Source: Rhizobium sp. CC-YZS058 (lineage in GTDB: Bacteria > Pseudomonadota > Alphaproteobacteria > Rhizobiales > Rhizobiaceae). Taken from it: a stretch of 64,000 bases of DNA. Positions 38,372-48,054 of this stretch are shown here, in pieces. A program made the translations under genes and the position numbers. The notes beneath the pieces were generated by a model. It was not told the origin of the DNA. It searched no databases and was given only the letters and a program-made list of their open reading frames with translations. Within the stretch, counting starts at the first letter, position 1. The number at the start of each line of letters is the position of its first letter. The DNA lies in assembly GCF_034720595.1 (NCBI RefSeq), contig NZ_JAYESJ010000001.1, positions 3,684,001 through 3,748,000 of the forward strand, written 5' to 3'.

Positions 38372-39286
38372 ATGGCAAGACGGGGCTCGGCAGGCAGTTT
38401 GACGCAGTTTGCGGAGGCGGTCTCCCTGCTCTCCCACGGCCAGCCTGGCCATATCGTCGATACGCTGATTGCCGAACGTGGGCAGCGCATCGTCGGCCAC
38501 CCGCTCTGGCCGGTCATGCGCCCGGCGCTCTACACCATCCTCAACTACCGCAAGGCGATCGAATTTGCCGATTGCGTGGCCAATCTCCCCGGCTTCCAGG
38601 CCTTCCAGTATCTGAGCGACACGCTGTCGCTCGATATTCGGGTGCGCCATGAAGAGCGCATTCCCCAAAGCGGCGGCTTTCTGCTCGTCTCCAACCATCC
38701 GACCGGCATTGCCGATGGCGTGGCGGTCTTCGACCTGTTGAAGACCCGCCGGCCGGACATGATGGTCTTTGCCAATCGCGACGCCATCCGCGTCAATCCG
38801 CGTTTCGTGGAAATGATCATTCCCGTGGAGTGGCGGGAGGAGCACAAGAGCAAGCTGAAGGCACGGGAAACGCTGAAGCTCACCAACCATGCGATTGCTG
38901 AAGGCAAGGCGACCATTCTCTTCCCCTCCGGCCGCATCGCCTATTGGGCGGATGGCCGGCTGAACGAGCGGCCGTGGAAGACCTCGGCCGTCGGCTTCGC
39001 GCGGAAATACAATCTGCCGATCCTGCCGGTGCATATGACCGCCCGCAATTCCGGCCTGTTCTACTGGCTTGCCAAATGGTCGACCGAACTGCGCGACATG
39101 ACTGTCTTCCACGAGCTTCTGAACAAGAAGGGCAACGCCTTCGAATTCACCGTCGGCACCCTGATTCCGCCGGAGGCGCTGGATGGGGACCCGGCCGAGG
39201 TCACCCGCGCGCTGGAGCAGCACACGGTCTTCGACCTCGCGGAGAGCGGCGATGCCGTGTTCCGCAACCCGGCGCTACCCGCGTAA
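38372..39286 (+). CDS. Lysophospholipid acyltransferase-family protein
   Basis: 304 residues. The PlsC-like acyltransferase blocks can be seen: SGGFLLVSNHPTGIADGVAV (NHPTG in place of NHxxxxD-like), FANRDAIRVNPRFVEMI, and AEGKATILFPSGRIAYW as the acyl-acceptor motif. It is longer than a minimal PlsC and has no clear N-terminal anchor. Substrate unknown; a glycerolipid or ornithine-lipid acyl donor step is possible. Start at the ATG at 38372. Confidence 0.8.
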   Translation: MARRGSAGSLTQFAEAVSLLSHGQPGHIVDTLIAERGQRIVGHPLWPVMRPALYTILNYRKAIEFADCVANLPGFQAFQYLSDTLSLDIRVRHEERIPQSGGFLLVSNHPTGIADGVAVFDLLKTRRPDMMVFANRDAIRVNPRFVEMIIPVEWREEHKSKLKARETLKLTNHAIAEGKATILFPSGRIAYWADGRLNERPWKTSAVGFARKYNLPILPVHMTARNSGLFYWLAKWSTELRDMTVFHELLNKKGNAFEFTVGTLIPPEALDGDPAEVTRALEQHTVFDLAESGDAVFRNPALPA

Positions 39287-39431
39287 GTCTGCCCGGCCAA
39301 ACCCGGCCCGCGAAAGGCTTGCCAGCGCCCCGGCCCGCCTGTGCGGATCGCGAAGGCCGTGTTTTCTCTTGCCTTTCCGCCATTCGCAGGTACCACGGCA
39401 GCAGGCGGGGCTGGAGAGGATCCTTTCGACA

Positions 39432-40178
39432 ATGACCATCACGACGGCGATCCTTCTGTTTTTCGCAGGCTTCCTGTCGAGCGCGGTGAACGCGGTGGCA
39501 GGTGGCGGCACCTTTCTCACCTTCGGCGCCATGACGCTCGCCGGCCTTCCGCCGATCGTGGCCAATGCCACCTCCTCGATCGTTCAGTTTCCAGGCTATG
39601 TGACCTCGGCGCTCGCCTACCGGCGGGAGTTGAAAGCGGAGACGACCATTGCGCGCCGGCTCGGCCTGCTTTCGCTCGTCGGCGGGCTTCTCGGCGCGCT
39701 GACGCTCCTCTCTCTTTCCAACCCATCCTTCCGCGCGATGGTGCCCTGGCTGCTGCTGGGGGCGACGGCGCTGTTTGCCGCCGGCCCCCTGCTGAAGCCG
39801 AAGGCGCAGGCGGTGGATGCCCCTCTCACGGCGTCCGGCCTGGCGGCCCAATTCGTCGTGGCGATCTATGGCGGCTTCTTCGGCGCCGGCATGGGCATCA
39901 TGATGCTTGCCGTGCTGGGTCTCACGCTCGGCGGCGGCTACCACCGCATGAACGCCATCAAGAACCTGCTTGCCGTGGTGATCGCGCTCGTCGCCATCCT
40001 GGTCTTTTCTCTAGGCGGCGTCGTCGGCTGGGCGGAAGCCGCGGTGATGATTCCGGGCGGGGCACTCGGCGGCTATAGCGGCGTCTGGCTGGCGCGGCGC
40101 GTGCCATCCGTCATCATCCGCGCCTTCGTCATCTCGGTCGGCCTGTTGCTCGCTTTCTATTACTTCGTCACCGGCTGA
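39432..40178 (+). CDS. TauE/SafE-family sulfite/organosulfonate exporter-like membrane protein
   Basis: 248 residues with about 8 membrane segments in two related halves. Half 1 carries [20 protein letters not shown] and [19 protein letters not shown]; half 2 carries [19 protein letters not shown]. The family moves sulfite, sulfonates or other small anions; the substrate here is not known. Its last 19 bases overlap the end of trmD on the other strand. Confidence 0.88.
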   Translation: MTITTAILLFFAGFLSSAVNAVAGGGTFLTFGAMTLAGLPPIVANATSSIVQFPGYVTSALAYRRELKAETTIARRLGLLSLVGGLLGALTLLSLSNPSFRAMVPWLLLGATALFAAGPLLKPKAQAVDAPLTASGLAAQFVVAIYGGFFGAGMGIMMLAVLGLTLGGGYHRMNAIKNLLAVVIALVAILVFSLGGVVGWAEAAVMIPGGALGGYSGVWLARRVPSVIIRAFVISVGLLLAFYYFVTG

Positions 40179-40879
40179 GACGACAGCAGGTCGGGGCGCC
40201 GCTCGGCCGTTAGCCGTTCGGCCTCCGCGCGCCGCCAGGCCTCGATGGCGCCATGATGGCCGGAGGTGAGGACAGCCGGAATCTCACGGCCTTCGAAGAT
40301 CTGCGGGCGGGTATAATGCGGATGTTCGAGCAGGCCGCCCTCGAAGCTTTCGTGAACGCCCGACAGAGCATTGCCCATGACACCGGGCAGGATGCGAACG
40401 ACCGCATCGAGCAGGGTCAGGGCTGCCGGCTCGCCGCCGGAGAGGATGTAATCGCCGATCGACACCTCCTCCAGCGCCCGCGCCTCGATCACCCTTTGGT
40501 CCACCCCTTCGAAACGTCCGCAGACGATGACGACGCCGGGCCCCTCGGCCAGGCTGCGCACGCGCGCCTGGGTCAGCGGCCGCCCGCGGGGGCTCATCAG
40601 CAGGCGCGGCCGCCCGTCGTCCAGCGCCACATGGTCGATTGCCCGGGCCAGCACGTCGGGCCGCAGCACCATGCCCGCGCCGCCGCCCGCCGGCGTGTCG
40701 TCGACCGTGCGATGCCGGTCCTCGGCAAATTCGCGGATCTGCACCGCGTCGAGCGCAAAATCACCCCGCGCCAGCGCCTTGCCGGCCAGGGAATGGCCGA
40801 GATGGCCGGGAAACATATCGGGGTAAAGGGTCAGCACCGTGGCGCGGAACGCCGCAGTGCCGGCAGGATGGTCCGCCAT
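40160..40879 (-). CDS. trmD: tRNA (guanine37-N1)-methyltransferase
   Basis: 239 residues, SPOUT methyltransferase that makes m1G37 to prevent frameshifting. The trefoil-knot SAM site is visible: [31 protein letters not shown] and [17 protein letters not shown]. The ATG at 40879 gives [20 protein letters not shown]; the frame open to 41014 is inside rimM. Starts 1 bp after the rimM stop, so the two are co-transcribed. Confidence 0.96.
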   Translation of the reverse strand: MADHPAGTAAFRATVLTLYPDMFPGHLGHSLAGKALARGDFALDAVQIREFAEDRHRTVDDTPAGGGAGMVLRPDVLARAIDHVALDDGRPRLLMSPRGRPLTQARVRSLAEGPGVVIVCGRFEGVDQRVIEARALEEVSIGDYILSGGEPAALTLLDAVVRILPGVMGNALSGVHESFEGGLLEHPHYTRPQIFEGREIPAVLTSGHHGAIEAWRRAEAERLTAERRPDLLSSQPVTK

Positions 40880-40880
40880 G

Positions 40881-41492
40881 TCAGGCCTGATCCGGCTTCG
40901 GCCGCTTGCCGGGCTTGCCAGCCTTTCCGGTCCCGTTCGCACTGAAAGGGTTCTCGTCCTTGTCTTCCACCAGGCCGGCCGCCAGCGGATCGACGAGCAG
41001 GGTGCCGCCTTCAAGGTCGATCTCCAGCACCGACCATTCGGTGAAGGGAATCAACACCGGCCGGCGGCCCGGCCCTTTGAGTTCCAGGAGGTCGCCGGCG
41101 CCGAAATCGAAGACGCCGGTCACCGTGCCATAGCTCTTGCCCTCGGTGTCGCGCGCTTCCAGCCCCTCGAGATCGGCATAGAAGAATTCGTCCTCGTCGA
41201 GATCGTCATCCGGCAGGTTCTCCCGCTCGATGAACAGGTCGAGCCCGTTGAGAGCCTCGGCCGCCGTGCGGTCATTGATGCCGCGAAACCGAACGATCAC
41301 CACCGTCTTCGATGTCCTGACCTCCAGCACCTCGAAGACGCGCCCATCGGCGCCGTAGAGATGGCCATAATCGCCGATCGCCTCAGGCTCGGCGGCGAAA
41401 CTCTTCACACGCACCTCGCCACGCAAACCCTGCGCCGCACCGATGGTGCCCATAAGGACGGGATTCTTAAGATGAAGTGGGCCAGCCGACAT
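40881..41492 (-). CDS. rimM: 16S rRNA processing protein RimM
   Basis: 203 residues; assists maturation of the 30S head with S19. N-terminal domain [20 protein letters not shown] and PRC-barrel domain [21 protein letters not shown] then [17 protein letters not shown] Lys/Gly/Pro-rich tail (about 185-203) is extra. Co-transcribed with trmD. Confidence 0.95.
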   Translation of the reverse strand: MSAGPLHLKNPVLMGTIGAAQGLRGEVRVKSFAAEPEAIGDYGHLYGADGRVFEVLEVRTSKTVVIVRFRGINDRTAAEALNGLDLFIERENLPDDDLDEDEFFYADLEGLEARDTEGKSYGTVTGVFDFGAGDLLELKGPGRRPVLIPFTEWSVLEIDLEGGTLLVDPLAAGLVEDKDENPFSANGTGKAGKPGKRPKPDQA

Positions 41493-41608
41493 GGCGCTTG
41501 ATATCCGTATGCCAGAGAAGTTCGGGCGCGAGGCAATAAGCAGCGGACTCGATCAGAAGGCTCTGGAGCCCGCCGATCCTAAACTGTTCCCCGCGGGTAT
41601 GCTGTCTC

Positions 41609-41637
41609 TATTGCCTGATATCAAGATAGGGGGTCAA
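41609..41637 (-). promoter_or_regulatory. Possible promoter for rimM-trmD
   Basis: On the minus strand TTGACC (41637-41632), 17-bp spacer, GCAATA (41614-41609), in the 319-bp gap between rpsP and rimM and downstream of the rpsP terminator. The -35 fits well and the -10 only weakly. The rest of the gap (41493-41811) has no gene. Confidence 0.35.
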
Positions 41638-41705
41638 CGGAATTCCGGTTCGCGGATTTTGCGACATTCGCTGTCGATGAGCCCGTTGTCCTTGGCCGGA
41701 CCGAT

Positions 41706-41738
41706 AAAGAAACAGCCCTCGCACGAATGCGAGGGCTG
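41706..41738 (-). terminator. Rho-independent terminator after rpsP
   Basis: Perfect 11-bp hairpin CAGCCCTCGCA / TGCGAGGGCTG with TTCG loop, followed on the minus strand by TTTCTTT. It lies 74 bp past the rpsP stop codon and would separate rpsP from rimM-trmD transcription. Confidence 0.85.
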
Positions 41739-41811
41739 CATAAGGCCCGCCTATAGGCCTACGGATAGGTCTCTGAATGAGACAGGATTTCCCATCCAGT
41801 CAAGCGCAGCC

Positions 41812-42174
41812 TTATTCCGCAGCAGCGGCAGCGGCGTCTTCGGCCTTCTGGCGGGCTTCGGCGGCGCGTTCCTGGGCCTTCTTGCCCGGCTTGCCCTTGT
41901 TCGGGTTGCTGCGGGCTTCGCGCTGAGCGATGCCGGCTTCGTTCAGGAAGCGCAGGACGCGGTCGGTCGGCAGGGCGCCGTTGGCGATCCAATGCTGGAT
42001 CCGCTCATTGTTGAGCTCGACGCGCTTGGCATCGTCCTTCGGCAGCATCGGGTTCCAGGAACCGACCTTTTCCAGGAAGCGGCCGTCGCGCGGCGAGCGG
42101 GCGTCGGCGATGACGATCTGGTAGAAGGGGCGCTTCTTGGAACCGCCGCGGGCGAGACGAATTTTCAGTGCCAT
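41812..42174 (-). CDS. rpsP: 30S ribosomal protein S16
   Basis: 120 residues. S16 core: [20 protein letters not shown] then [20 protein letters not shown] and NPMLPK. The Ala/Glu/Lys-rich tail (about 85-120) lengthens it relative to E. coli (82 residues), as usual in rhizobia. The ATG at 42174 matches the family; the longer frame to 42228 does not. Confidence 0.97.
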   Translation of the reverse strand: MALKIRLARGGSKKRPFYQIVIADARSPRDGRFLEKVGSWNPMLPKDDAKRVELNNERIQHWIANGALPTDRVLRFLNEAGIAQREARSNPNKGKPGKKAQERAAEARQKAEDAAAAAAE

Positions 42175-42240
42175 GTCATAACTCCTTTGAATGCTTGGCG
42201 TGCCGCGCGAATGCGGCCTGAGTTTCAAGTCGTTGAACCG

Positions 42241-42558
42241 TCAATCTTTCAGATCGGCGGCGATGTCTTCGTGGTGCCGGATGACTTCCTTGATGATGAA
42301 GTTCAGGAACTTCTCGGCGAAATCCGGATCCAGATTGGCGTCCTTCGCCAGGCGGCGCAGGCGGTCGATCTGATATTCTTCCCGGGCGGGATCGGCCGGG
42401 GGCAGCTCGTGCCTGGCTTTCAGAACGCCGACCGCCTTGGTGCAGCGGAAGCGTTCGGCCAGCATATGGACGAGGGCCGCATCGATATTGTCGATCGACT
42501 GGCGATAGCCGGACAGCTCTTGCCTGACGGTGGGATCGATCACGTCGTGCGCCCTCAC
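42241..42558 (-). CDS. Chorismate mutase, AroQ class
   Basis: 105 residues, all-helical AroQ-type fold that converts chorismate to prephenate for Phe/Tyr synthesis. Conserved active-site residues appear in ELSGYRQSIDNIDAALVHML, AERFRCTKAVGVLKARHELP and the C-terminal NFIIKEVIRHHEDIA helix. The start is a GTG overlapping the ffh stop (GTGA, 42555-42558), so it is translationally coupled to ffh. Confidence 0.92.
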   Translation of the reverse strand: MRAHDVIDPTVRQELSGYRQSIDNIDAALVHMLAERFRCTKAVGVLKARHELPPADPAREEYQIDRLRRLAKDANLDPDFAEKFLNFIIKEVIRHHEDIAADLKD

Positions 42559-44111
42559 TTCTTCTTCGGCAGGCCGGGGAGACCCGGCAGGCCGCCAAGG
42601 CCGGGCAGCTTTCCGCCAAGACCCGGCAGACCGCCCATGCCGCCCGGAAGGCCCTTGCCGAGACCGGCGGCTTCCGCCTGACGCGCCAGGGCTTCCAGCT
42701 CCTTCGGATCCATCTTCGAAAGGTCCGGCATGCCGCCCATACCGCCCATGCCACCAAGCCCCATCTTGCCGGCAAGGCCGCCCATCATCTGCTTCATCAT
42801 GCCGCCGCCCTTCTTGCCGCCCATGGCCTTCATCATGTCGGCCATCTGGCGGTGCATCTTGAGCAGCTTGTTGATCTCAGAGGCATCGGTGCCGGAGCCG
42901 GACGCGATGCGCTTCTTGCGGGAGTGCTTGAGCAGGTCAGGATTGGCGCGCTCGGCCTTGGTCATCGAGGAGATGATGGCGAGCTGGCGCTTGAACATGC
43001 GGTCGTCCATGCCGGCAGCCGCCAGCTTGTCCTTCATGCCGGCCATTCCGGGCATCAGACCCATGATGCCGCCCATGCCGCCCATCTTCTGCATCTGCTT
43101 CAGCTGGTCGGCGAGGTCGTTCAGGTCGAACTTGCCCGATTTCATCTTGGCGGCCATGGCCGCCGCCTTTTCCGCGTCGATGTTCTCGGCGGCCTTCTCG
43201 ACCAGGCTGACGATGTCGCCCATGCCGAGGATGCGGTCGGCCACGCGGCGCGGGTGGAACTCGTCGAGCTCCGACATTTTTTCGCCGACGCCGATCAGCT
43301 TGATCGGCTTGCCGGTGACGGCGCGCATGGACAGCGCGGCACCGCCACGGCCATCGCCGTCCATGCGGGTCAGCACCAGGCCGGTGATGCCGACGCGCTC
43401 ATCGAAATTGCGGGCGAGATTGACGGCGTCCTGGCCGGTCAGCGCATCGGCGACGAGCAGGATTTCATGCGGATTGGACTTCCGCTTGATTTCCGCCATC
43501 TCGAGCATCAGCGGCTCGTCGATATGGGTGCGGCCGGCAGTGTCGAGGATGACGACATCATGGCCGCCGAGGCGGGCGGCCTGCACGGCGCGCGCGGCGA
43601 TATCGGTCGGCGACTGGCCGGCGATGATCGGCAGCGTGTCGACGCCGGTCTGGGCGCCGAGCTGGCGCAGCTGCTCCTGCGCGGCCGGGCGGCGCGTGTC
43701 GAGCGAGGCCATCAGGACCTTTTTCTTCTCGCGCGTCGTCAGCCGGTTGGCGATCTTGCCGGTGGTGGTCGTCTTGCCCGAGCCCTGCAGGCCGACCATC
43801 ATGATGACGACCGGGGCAGGCGCATTGAGATCGATGGAAACGCCGGTGGCGCCCAGCATCTCGACCAGCTCGTCATGGACGATCTTGACGACCATCTGCC
43901 CGGGCTTGATCGATTTCAAGACTTCCGCGCCGACCGCCTTTTCGCGCACGCGATCGGTGAAGCCGCGCACCACTTCCAGTGCCACGTCGGCTTCCAGCAG
44001 CGCACGGCGCACCTCGCGCAGCGCCGCCGAAACATCGGCTTCCGACAGCGCGCCGCGGCCGGTCAATCCGTTGAGGATCGACCCAAGGCGGTCCTGGAGG
44101 TTTTCAAACAT
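42555..44111 (-). CDS. ffh: Signal recognition particle protein Ffh
   Basis: 518 residues. The N domain starts MFENLQDRLGSILNGLTGRG; the G domain has GLQGSGKTTTTGKIANRL, DTRRPAAQEQLRQLG, VILDTAGRTHIDE and TRMDGDGRGGAALS. The C-terminal M domain (about 330-518) is Met/Gly-rich, with the RNA-binding SGSGTDASEINKLLKMHRQM helix and a Gly-Met tail. It binds signal sequences and 4.5S RNA; its receptor FtsY is encoded about 4 kb away on the plus strand. The 350-bp gap to the next gene (44112-44461) shows nothing convincing. Confidence 0.97.
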   Translation of the reverse strand: MFENLQDRLGSILNGLTGRGALSEADVSAALREVRRALLEADVALEVVRGFTDRVREKAVGAEVLKSIKPGQMVVKIVHDELVEMLGATGVSIDLNAPAPVVIMMVGLQGSGKTTTTGKIANRLTTREKKKVLMASLDTRRPAAQEQLRQLGAQTGVDTLPIIAGQSPTDIAARAVQAARLGGHDVVILDTAGRTHIDEPLMLEMAEIKRKSNPHEILLVADALTGQDAVNLARNFDERVGITGLVLTRMDGDGRGGAALSMRAVTGKPIKLIGVGEKMSELDEFHPRRVADRILGMGDIVSLVEKAAENIDAEKAAAMAAKMKSGKFDLNDLADQLKQMQKMGGMGGIMGLMPGMAGMKDKLAAAGMDDRMFKRQLAIISSMTKAERANPDLLKHSRKKRIASGSGTDASEINKLLKMHRQMADMMKAMGGKKGGGMMKQMMGGLAGKMGLGGMGGMGGMPDLSKMDPKELEALARQAEAAGLGKGLPGGMGGLPGLGGKLPGLGGLPGLPGLPKKK

Positions 44112-44461
44112 CGGCTCTTCCTTCTCGTTTCCGGCGGCGTGCCCGAAACGTGGGTGCGATGGGGACGAATGCAAGGCGCAACGCATGAACCCACCCGAGG
44201 GCGCATCGCGCTGTCGGATGTTGACCTCCGGGCTCTCTTTACACCTGTGCGGGTCCCGGTCGGCGGCTCGAGCATGTCGTTCTCGTCGCAGATGGGCGGG
44301 CTTAAACAGGATCGGGGCCGGAAAGTCAAGCTCGGCGGGGGTCGCGGGCCTGCACCGGCCGCCCGGGCTGGGTGTGCGTGACGCGGATGTGTCTTGAACA
44401 GGCGGGCGCCTGCGTGCTTAGTCAGCCGGCTGCATCCCGGCAGCCGGATCGGTCTTTCACG

Positions 44462-45535
44462 ATGAAGCGCAGACGTTTTCTCAAATGGTCGCTGGTGGGC
44501 GCGCTTGCTGCGCTCGGCGGCGGCGTGACGGCGAGGAGCAGCATGGCGGGCAACCGATATTACCAGGGGCCGGTCTCCGACCATTTCGACGGCACGCGCT
44601 TCTTCAATCCGAACGGCATCGAGCCGCGCGGCTTTTTCGATCTCCTGCGCTGGCAGTTCGGCGGCGGCAAGGCACGCTGGCCGAAGCAGGTCGCGCCGCG
44701 CGTGCCGCCGGCCAAGCCGGCCCGCACCGTGTCTGGCGATGCGCTGCGGGTGACGATGGTCGGCCATGCGACGCTGCTGATCCAGGTCGACGGCCTGAAC
44801 ATCCTGACCGACCCGGTCTGGTCGGAGCGGGCGAGCCCGGTTTCTTTCGCGGGACCGAAGCGCGTCGCGGCACCCGGCATCGCCTTCGAGGATCTGCCGC
44901 CGATCCATATCGTCCTCGTCACCCACAATCATTACGACCATCTCGACACCGACACGCTCGGCCGCCTGCAGGCCGCCCACCGGCCCCGGTTCGTGACGCC
45001 GCTCGGCAATGACGGGTTCATCCGCGATGCCGCGCCCGGTGCGGCAGTCACGGTGATGGACTGGGGCGACAAGGCGGAGCTGGCCGGCGCCCTCCTTCAC
45101 TGCGAGCCCGCGCACCATTGGTCGGCGCGCGGCACGGGCGACCGGCGCATGGCGCTCTGGGCCGCCTTCGTGATCGAGACCAAGGCGGGACGCATCTACC
45201 ATATCGGCGATACCGGCTTCCACCAGGGCATCAACTACCGGGCAGCGGCGGAGAAACATGGCGGCTTCCGCCTCGCCATCCTGCCCATCGGCGCCTACGA
45301 GCCGCGCTGGTTCATGGAAGGGCAGCACCAGAACCCGGCCGACGCCGTGGAGGGCATGGCGCTATGCAAAGCGGCGCACGCTGTTGGCCATCACTTCGCG
45401 ACCTTCCAGCTGACCGATGAGGCGATCGACGCGCCGGAGCAGGCGCTGGCCGTCGCGCTTGCCGCAAAGGCGATCCCGCCCGAACGCTTTCCGGCGCTGC
45501 GGGCGGGCGAGATCTTCGACGTGCCAGTGGCTTGA
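44462..45535 (+). CDS. MBL-fold metal-dependent hydrolase (NAPE-PLD-like)
   Basis: 357 residues with a twin-arginine-like N-terminus (MKRRRFLKWSLVGALAALGG). Metallo-beta-lactamase motifs: VTHNHYDHLDTDTL (HxHxDH), then a conserved HHWSARG, FVIETKAGRIYHIGDTG and the distal GHHFATFQLTDEAID region. The arrangement is that of the NAPE-phospholipase D/UlaG-like group. The natural substrate is unknown. Start at the ATG at 44462. Confidence 0.87.
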   Translation: MKRRRFLKWSLVGALAALGGGVTARSSMAGNRYYQGPVSDHFDGTRFFNPNGIEPRGFFDLLRWQFGGGKARWPKQVAPRVPPAKPARTVSGDALRVTMVGHATLLIQVDGLNILTDPVWSERASPVSFAGPKRVAAPGIAFEDLPPIHIVLVTHNHYDHLDTDTLGRLQAAHRPRFVTPLGNDGFIRDAAPGAAVTVMDWGDKAELAGALLHCEPAHHWSARGTGDRRMALWAAFVIETKAGRIYHIGDTGFHQGINYRAAAEKHGGFRLAILPIGAYEPRWFMEGQHQNPADAVEGMALCKAAHAVGHHFATFQLTDEAIDAPEQALAVALAAKAIPPERFPALRAGEIFDVPVA

Positions 45536-45832
45536 GGCCTACCTTGCGTTGGCCGGGAAATCCGGCAGGCGCGCACTACCGTCCGGGTGATGCTGGATAA
45601 CCAGTGTGGCCTTCAGCTTCCTGGCAATCCTGTCCATTGCCTCGTGCCCCCCTTTCGCCCGCCGCTTCCGCGAGGACTTCGGCGTGTCGCCGAAGGCACT
45701 TCGCGTGGCGCGCTGACCCAAAGGGCGCAGCGTTGGCGCCGGCCGGACGCTACTGGTAATTCGACCATATTTCCGCCATATAGCCCGCACGCGCCGCAAG
45801 GGCGCGAAGGCGACAGGGGACGACGGGTCGGA

Positions 45833-46738
45833 ATGGACGGAACGGTCGAATTTGCGAAGATGAACGGGCTTGGCAACAAGATCCTGGTCGTCGACATGCG
45901 CGGCCGGCGCGATCCCGTGACGCCGGCCGCGGCCATTGCGCTGGCCGCCGATCCGCACACCGCCTTCGACCAGATCATGGCCATCCATGATCCGAAACTC
46001 GACGGCACCGATGCCTATATCGACATCCTGAACTGCGATGGCACCAAGGCGCAGGCCTGCGGCAACGGCACGCGCTGCGTGGTGCAGGCGCTGGCCGCCG
46101 AGACCGGCCGCCGCCGCTTCACCTTTCAGACGGTGGCCGGCATTCTGAACGCCGAAGAGCATGGCGACGGCACGATCTCGGTCGACATGGGCAAGCCGGT
46201 CTTCGAATGGAACCGGATCCCGCTTGCCGAAGACTTTCACGACACCAGCCGGATCGAGCTGCAGATCGGGCCGATCGACGCGCCGGTGCTGCATTCGCCC
46301 TCGGTCGTCTCCATGGGCAATCCGCATGCGATCTTCTGGGTCAACCAGGATGTGATGTCCTATGACCTCGCCCGCTTTGGCCCGCTGCTCGAAAATCACC
46401 CGATCTTTCCCGAGCGCGCCAATATCACGCTTGCAGAGGTGACCTCGCCGAGTTCGCTCACCACCCGCACCTGGGAGCGCGGCGCCGGGCTGACGCTTGC
46501 CTGCGGCTCGGCCGCCTGCGCGGCCGCCGTCTCCGCGGCCCGCACCGGCCGCACCGGCCGCAGGGTCGAGATCCGCGTCGCCAGCGCCACGCCGCCCGGC
46601 ATCCTGTCGATCGACTGGCGCGAACGCGACGACCATGTGGTCATGACCGGCCCGGCCGAATGGGAATGGTCCGGCCGGCTCGATCCGGCCACCGGCGCCT
46701 ATACCCGCGATGACGCGCCGGAGGCGAAGAGCCTGTGA
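45833..46738 (+). CDS. dapF: Diaminopimelate epimerase
   Basis: 301 residues; converts LL- to meso-diaminopimelate for lysine and peptidoglycan. The two catalytic cysteines are in [16 protein letters not shown] and [18 protein letters not shown]-terminus [18 protein letters not shown] is typical. The ATG at 45833 is chosen; longer frames extend into the 297-bp upstream gap, which shows no gene. Overlaps mtaB by 4 bp (GTGA). Confidence 0.95.
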   Translation: MDGTVEFAKMNGLGNKILVVDMRGRRDPVTPAAAIALAADPHTAFDQIMAIHDPKLDGTDAYIDILNCDGTKAQACGNGTRCVVQALAAETGRRRFTFQTVAGILNAEEHGDGTISVDMGKPVFEWNRIPLAEDFHDTSRIELQIGPIDAPVLHSPSVVSMGNPHAIFWVNQDVMSYDLARFGPLLENHPIFPERANITLAEVTSPSSLTTRTWERGAGLTLACGSAACAAAVSAARTGRTGRRVEIRVASATPPGILSIDWRERDDHVVMTGPAEWEWSGRLDPATGAYTRDDAPEAKSL

Positions 46739-48021
46739 GCGCGCCCGAGATCGTCACCTTCGGTTGCCGGCTCAATACCTACGAGTCCGAGATCATGCGC
46801 CGCGCGGCGACGGAAGCAGGGCTGGAGGGTGCCGTGCTGGTCAACACCTGTGCGGTGACCGGCGAAGCTGTGCGCCAGGCGCGCCAGACGATCCGCCGCC
46901 TGAAGCGGGAGCGGCCGGAGGCGCGCATCATCGTCACCGGCTGCGCGGCGCAGACCGAGGGCGGGCGCTTTGCCGCCATGCCGGAGGTGGATGCGGTTCT
47001 CGGCAATGAGGAGAAGCTGACGCCCGAGGCCTATCGCAGCCTGCCGGATTTCGGCGTTTCGCAGGAAGAAAAGCTGAAGGTCAACGACATCATGAGCGTG
47101 CGGCTGACCGCGCCGCAGATGGTCGACATGATCGAGGGCCATGTCCGCGCGTTCATCCAGGTGCAGAACGGCTGCGACCATCGCTGCACCTTCTGCATCA
47201 TCCCCTATGGCCGCGGCAATTCGCGCTCGGTGCCGATGGGCGCCGTGGTCGACCAGGCGCGGCGGCTGGTGGAGAGCGGCTATCGCGAGATCGTGCTGAC
47301 GGGCGTGGACGCAACCAGCTATGGCGCCGACCTGCCGGGTAGCCCGAGCCTCGGCCTGCTCGCCAAGACGCTCCTCAAGCAGGTCCCCGAGGTGGCGCGG
47401 CTGCGGCTCTCCTCGATCGACGGCATCGAGGCCGACCGGCATCTCCTCGATCTCATCGCCGACGAGCCGCGCTTCATGCCGCACCTGCATCTGTCGCTGC
47501 AGCATGGCGACGATCTGATCCTCAAGCGGATGAAGCGGCGCCACAGCCGCGCCGAGGCGTTGACCTTCGTAGCCGCCGCCCGCGCCTTACGCCCGGGCAT
47601 GGCCTTCGGTGCCGATCTCATTGCCGGCTTCCCCACAGAGACCGAAGAGATGTTTTGCCGCTCGATGACGCTGGCGGAGGAAGCCGGGATCGAAGCCCTG
47701 CATGTCTTTCCCTACAGCCCGCGCCCGAACACGCCGGCTGCGCGCATGCCGCAGCTCGATCGCGGCGTGATCAAGGAGCGCGCCCGGCGGCTGCGCGCCG
47801 TGGGCAGCGCGCTTTCAGCCGCGCATCTCGCCCGCATGGTCGGCACGCGCCAGCGCCTGCTCGTCGAACAGAACGGCTTCGCCCATACCGAAAACTTCAC
47901 CCGCGTGGCGGTGCCGGGGCTCGAGCCCCGCAGCCTCGTGACCGTCACGATCACCGGCCAGGACGGCCGCAGCCTGACCCTCGACGCCATGGGCGCGGGA
48001 GCGGGCGCGAAAGCCGCCTGA
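46735..48021 (+). CDS. mtaB: tRNA t6A37 methylthiotransferase MtaB
   Basis: 428 residues, radical-SAM methylthiotransferase that turns t6A37 into ms2t6A37. N-terminal UPF0004 domain ([18 protein letters not shown], with [14 protein letters not shown]) and the SAM cluster motif [20 protein letters not shown] (CxxxCxxC). A C-terminal TRAM-like domain covers about 370-420. The GTG start overlaps the dapF stop, so translation is coupled. Followed 33 bp later by ftsY. Confidence 0.94.
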   Translation: MSAPEIVTFGCRLNTYESEIMRRAATEAGLEGAVLVNTCAVTGEAVRQARQTIRRLKRERPEARIIVTGCAAQTEGGRFAAMPEVDAVLGNEEKLTPEAYRSLPDFGVSQEEKLKVNDIMSVRLTAPQMVDMIEGHVRAFIQVQNGCDHRCTFCIIPYGRGNSRSVPMGAVVDQARRLVESGYREIVLTGVDATSYGADLPGSPSLGLLAKTLLKQVPEVARLRLSSIDGIEADRHLLDLIADEPRFMPHLHLSLQHGDDLILKRMKRRHSRAEALTFVAAARALRPGMAFGADLIAGFPTETEEMFCRSMTLAEEAGIEALHVFPYSPRPNTPAARMPQLDRGVIKERARRLRAVGSALSAAHLARMVGTRQRLLVEQNGFAHTENFTRVAVPGLEPRSLVTVTITGQDGRSLTLDAMGAGAGAKAA

Positions 48022-48054
48022 GATGACCGGTCTGCCAAGCGTCAGGATGTGAGA

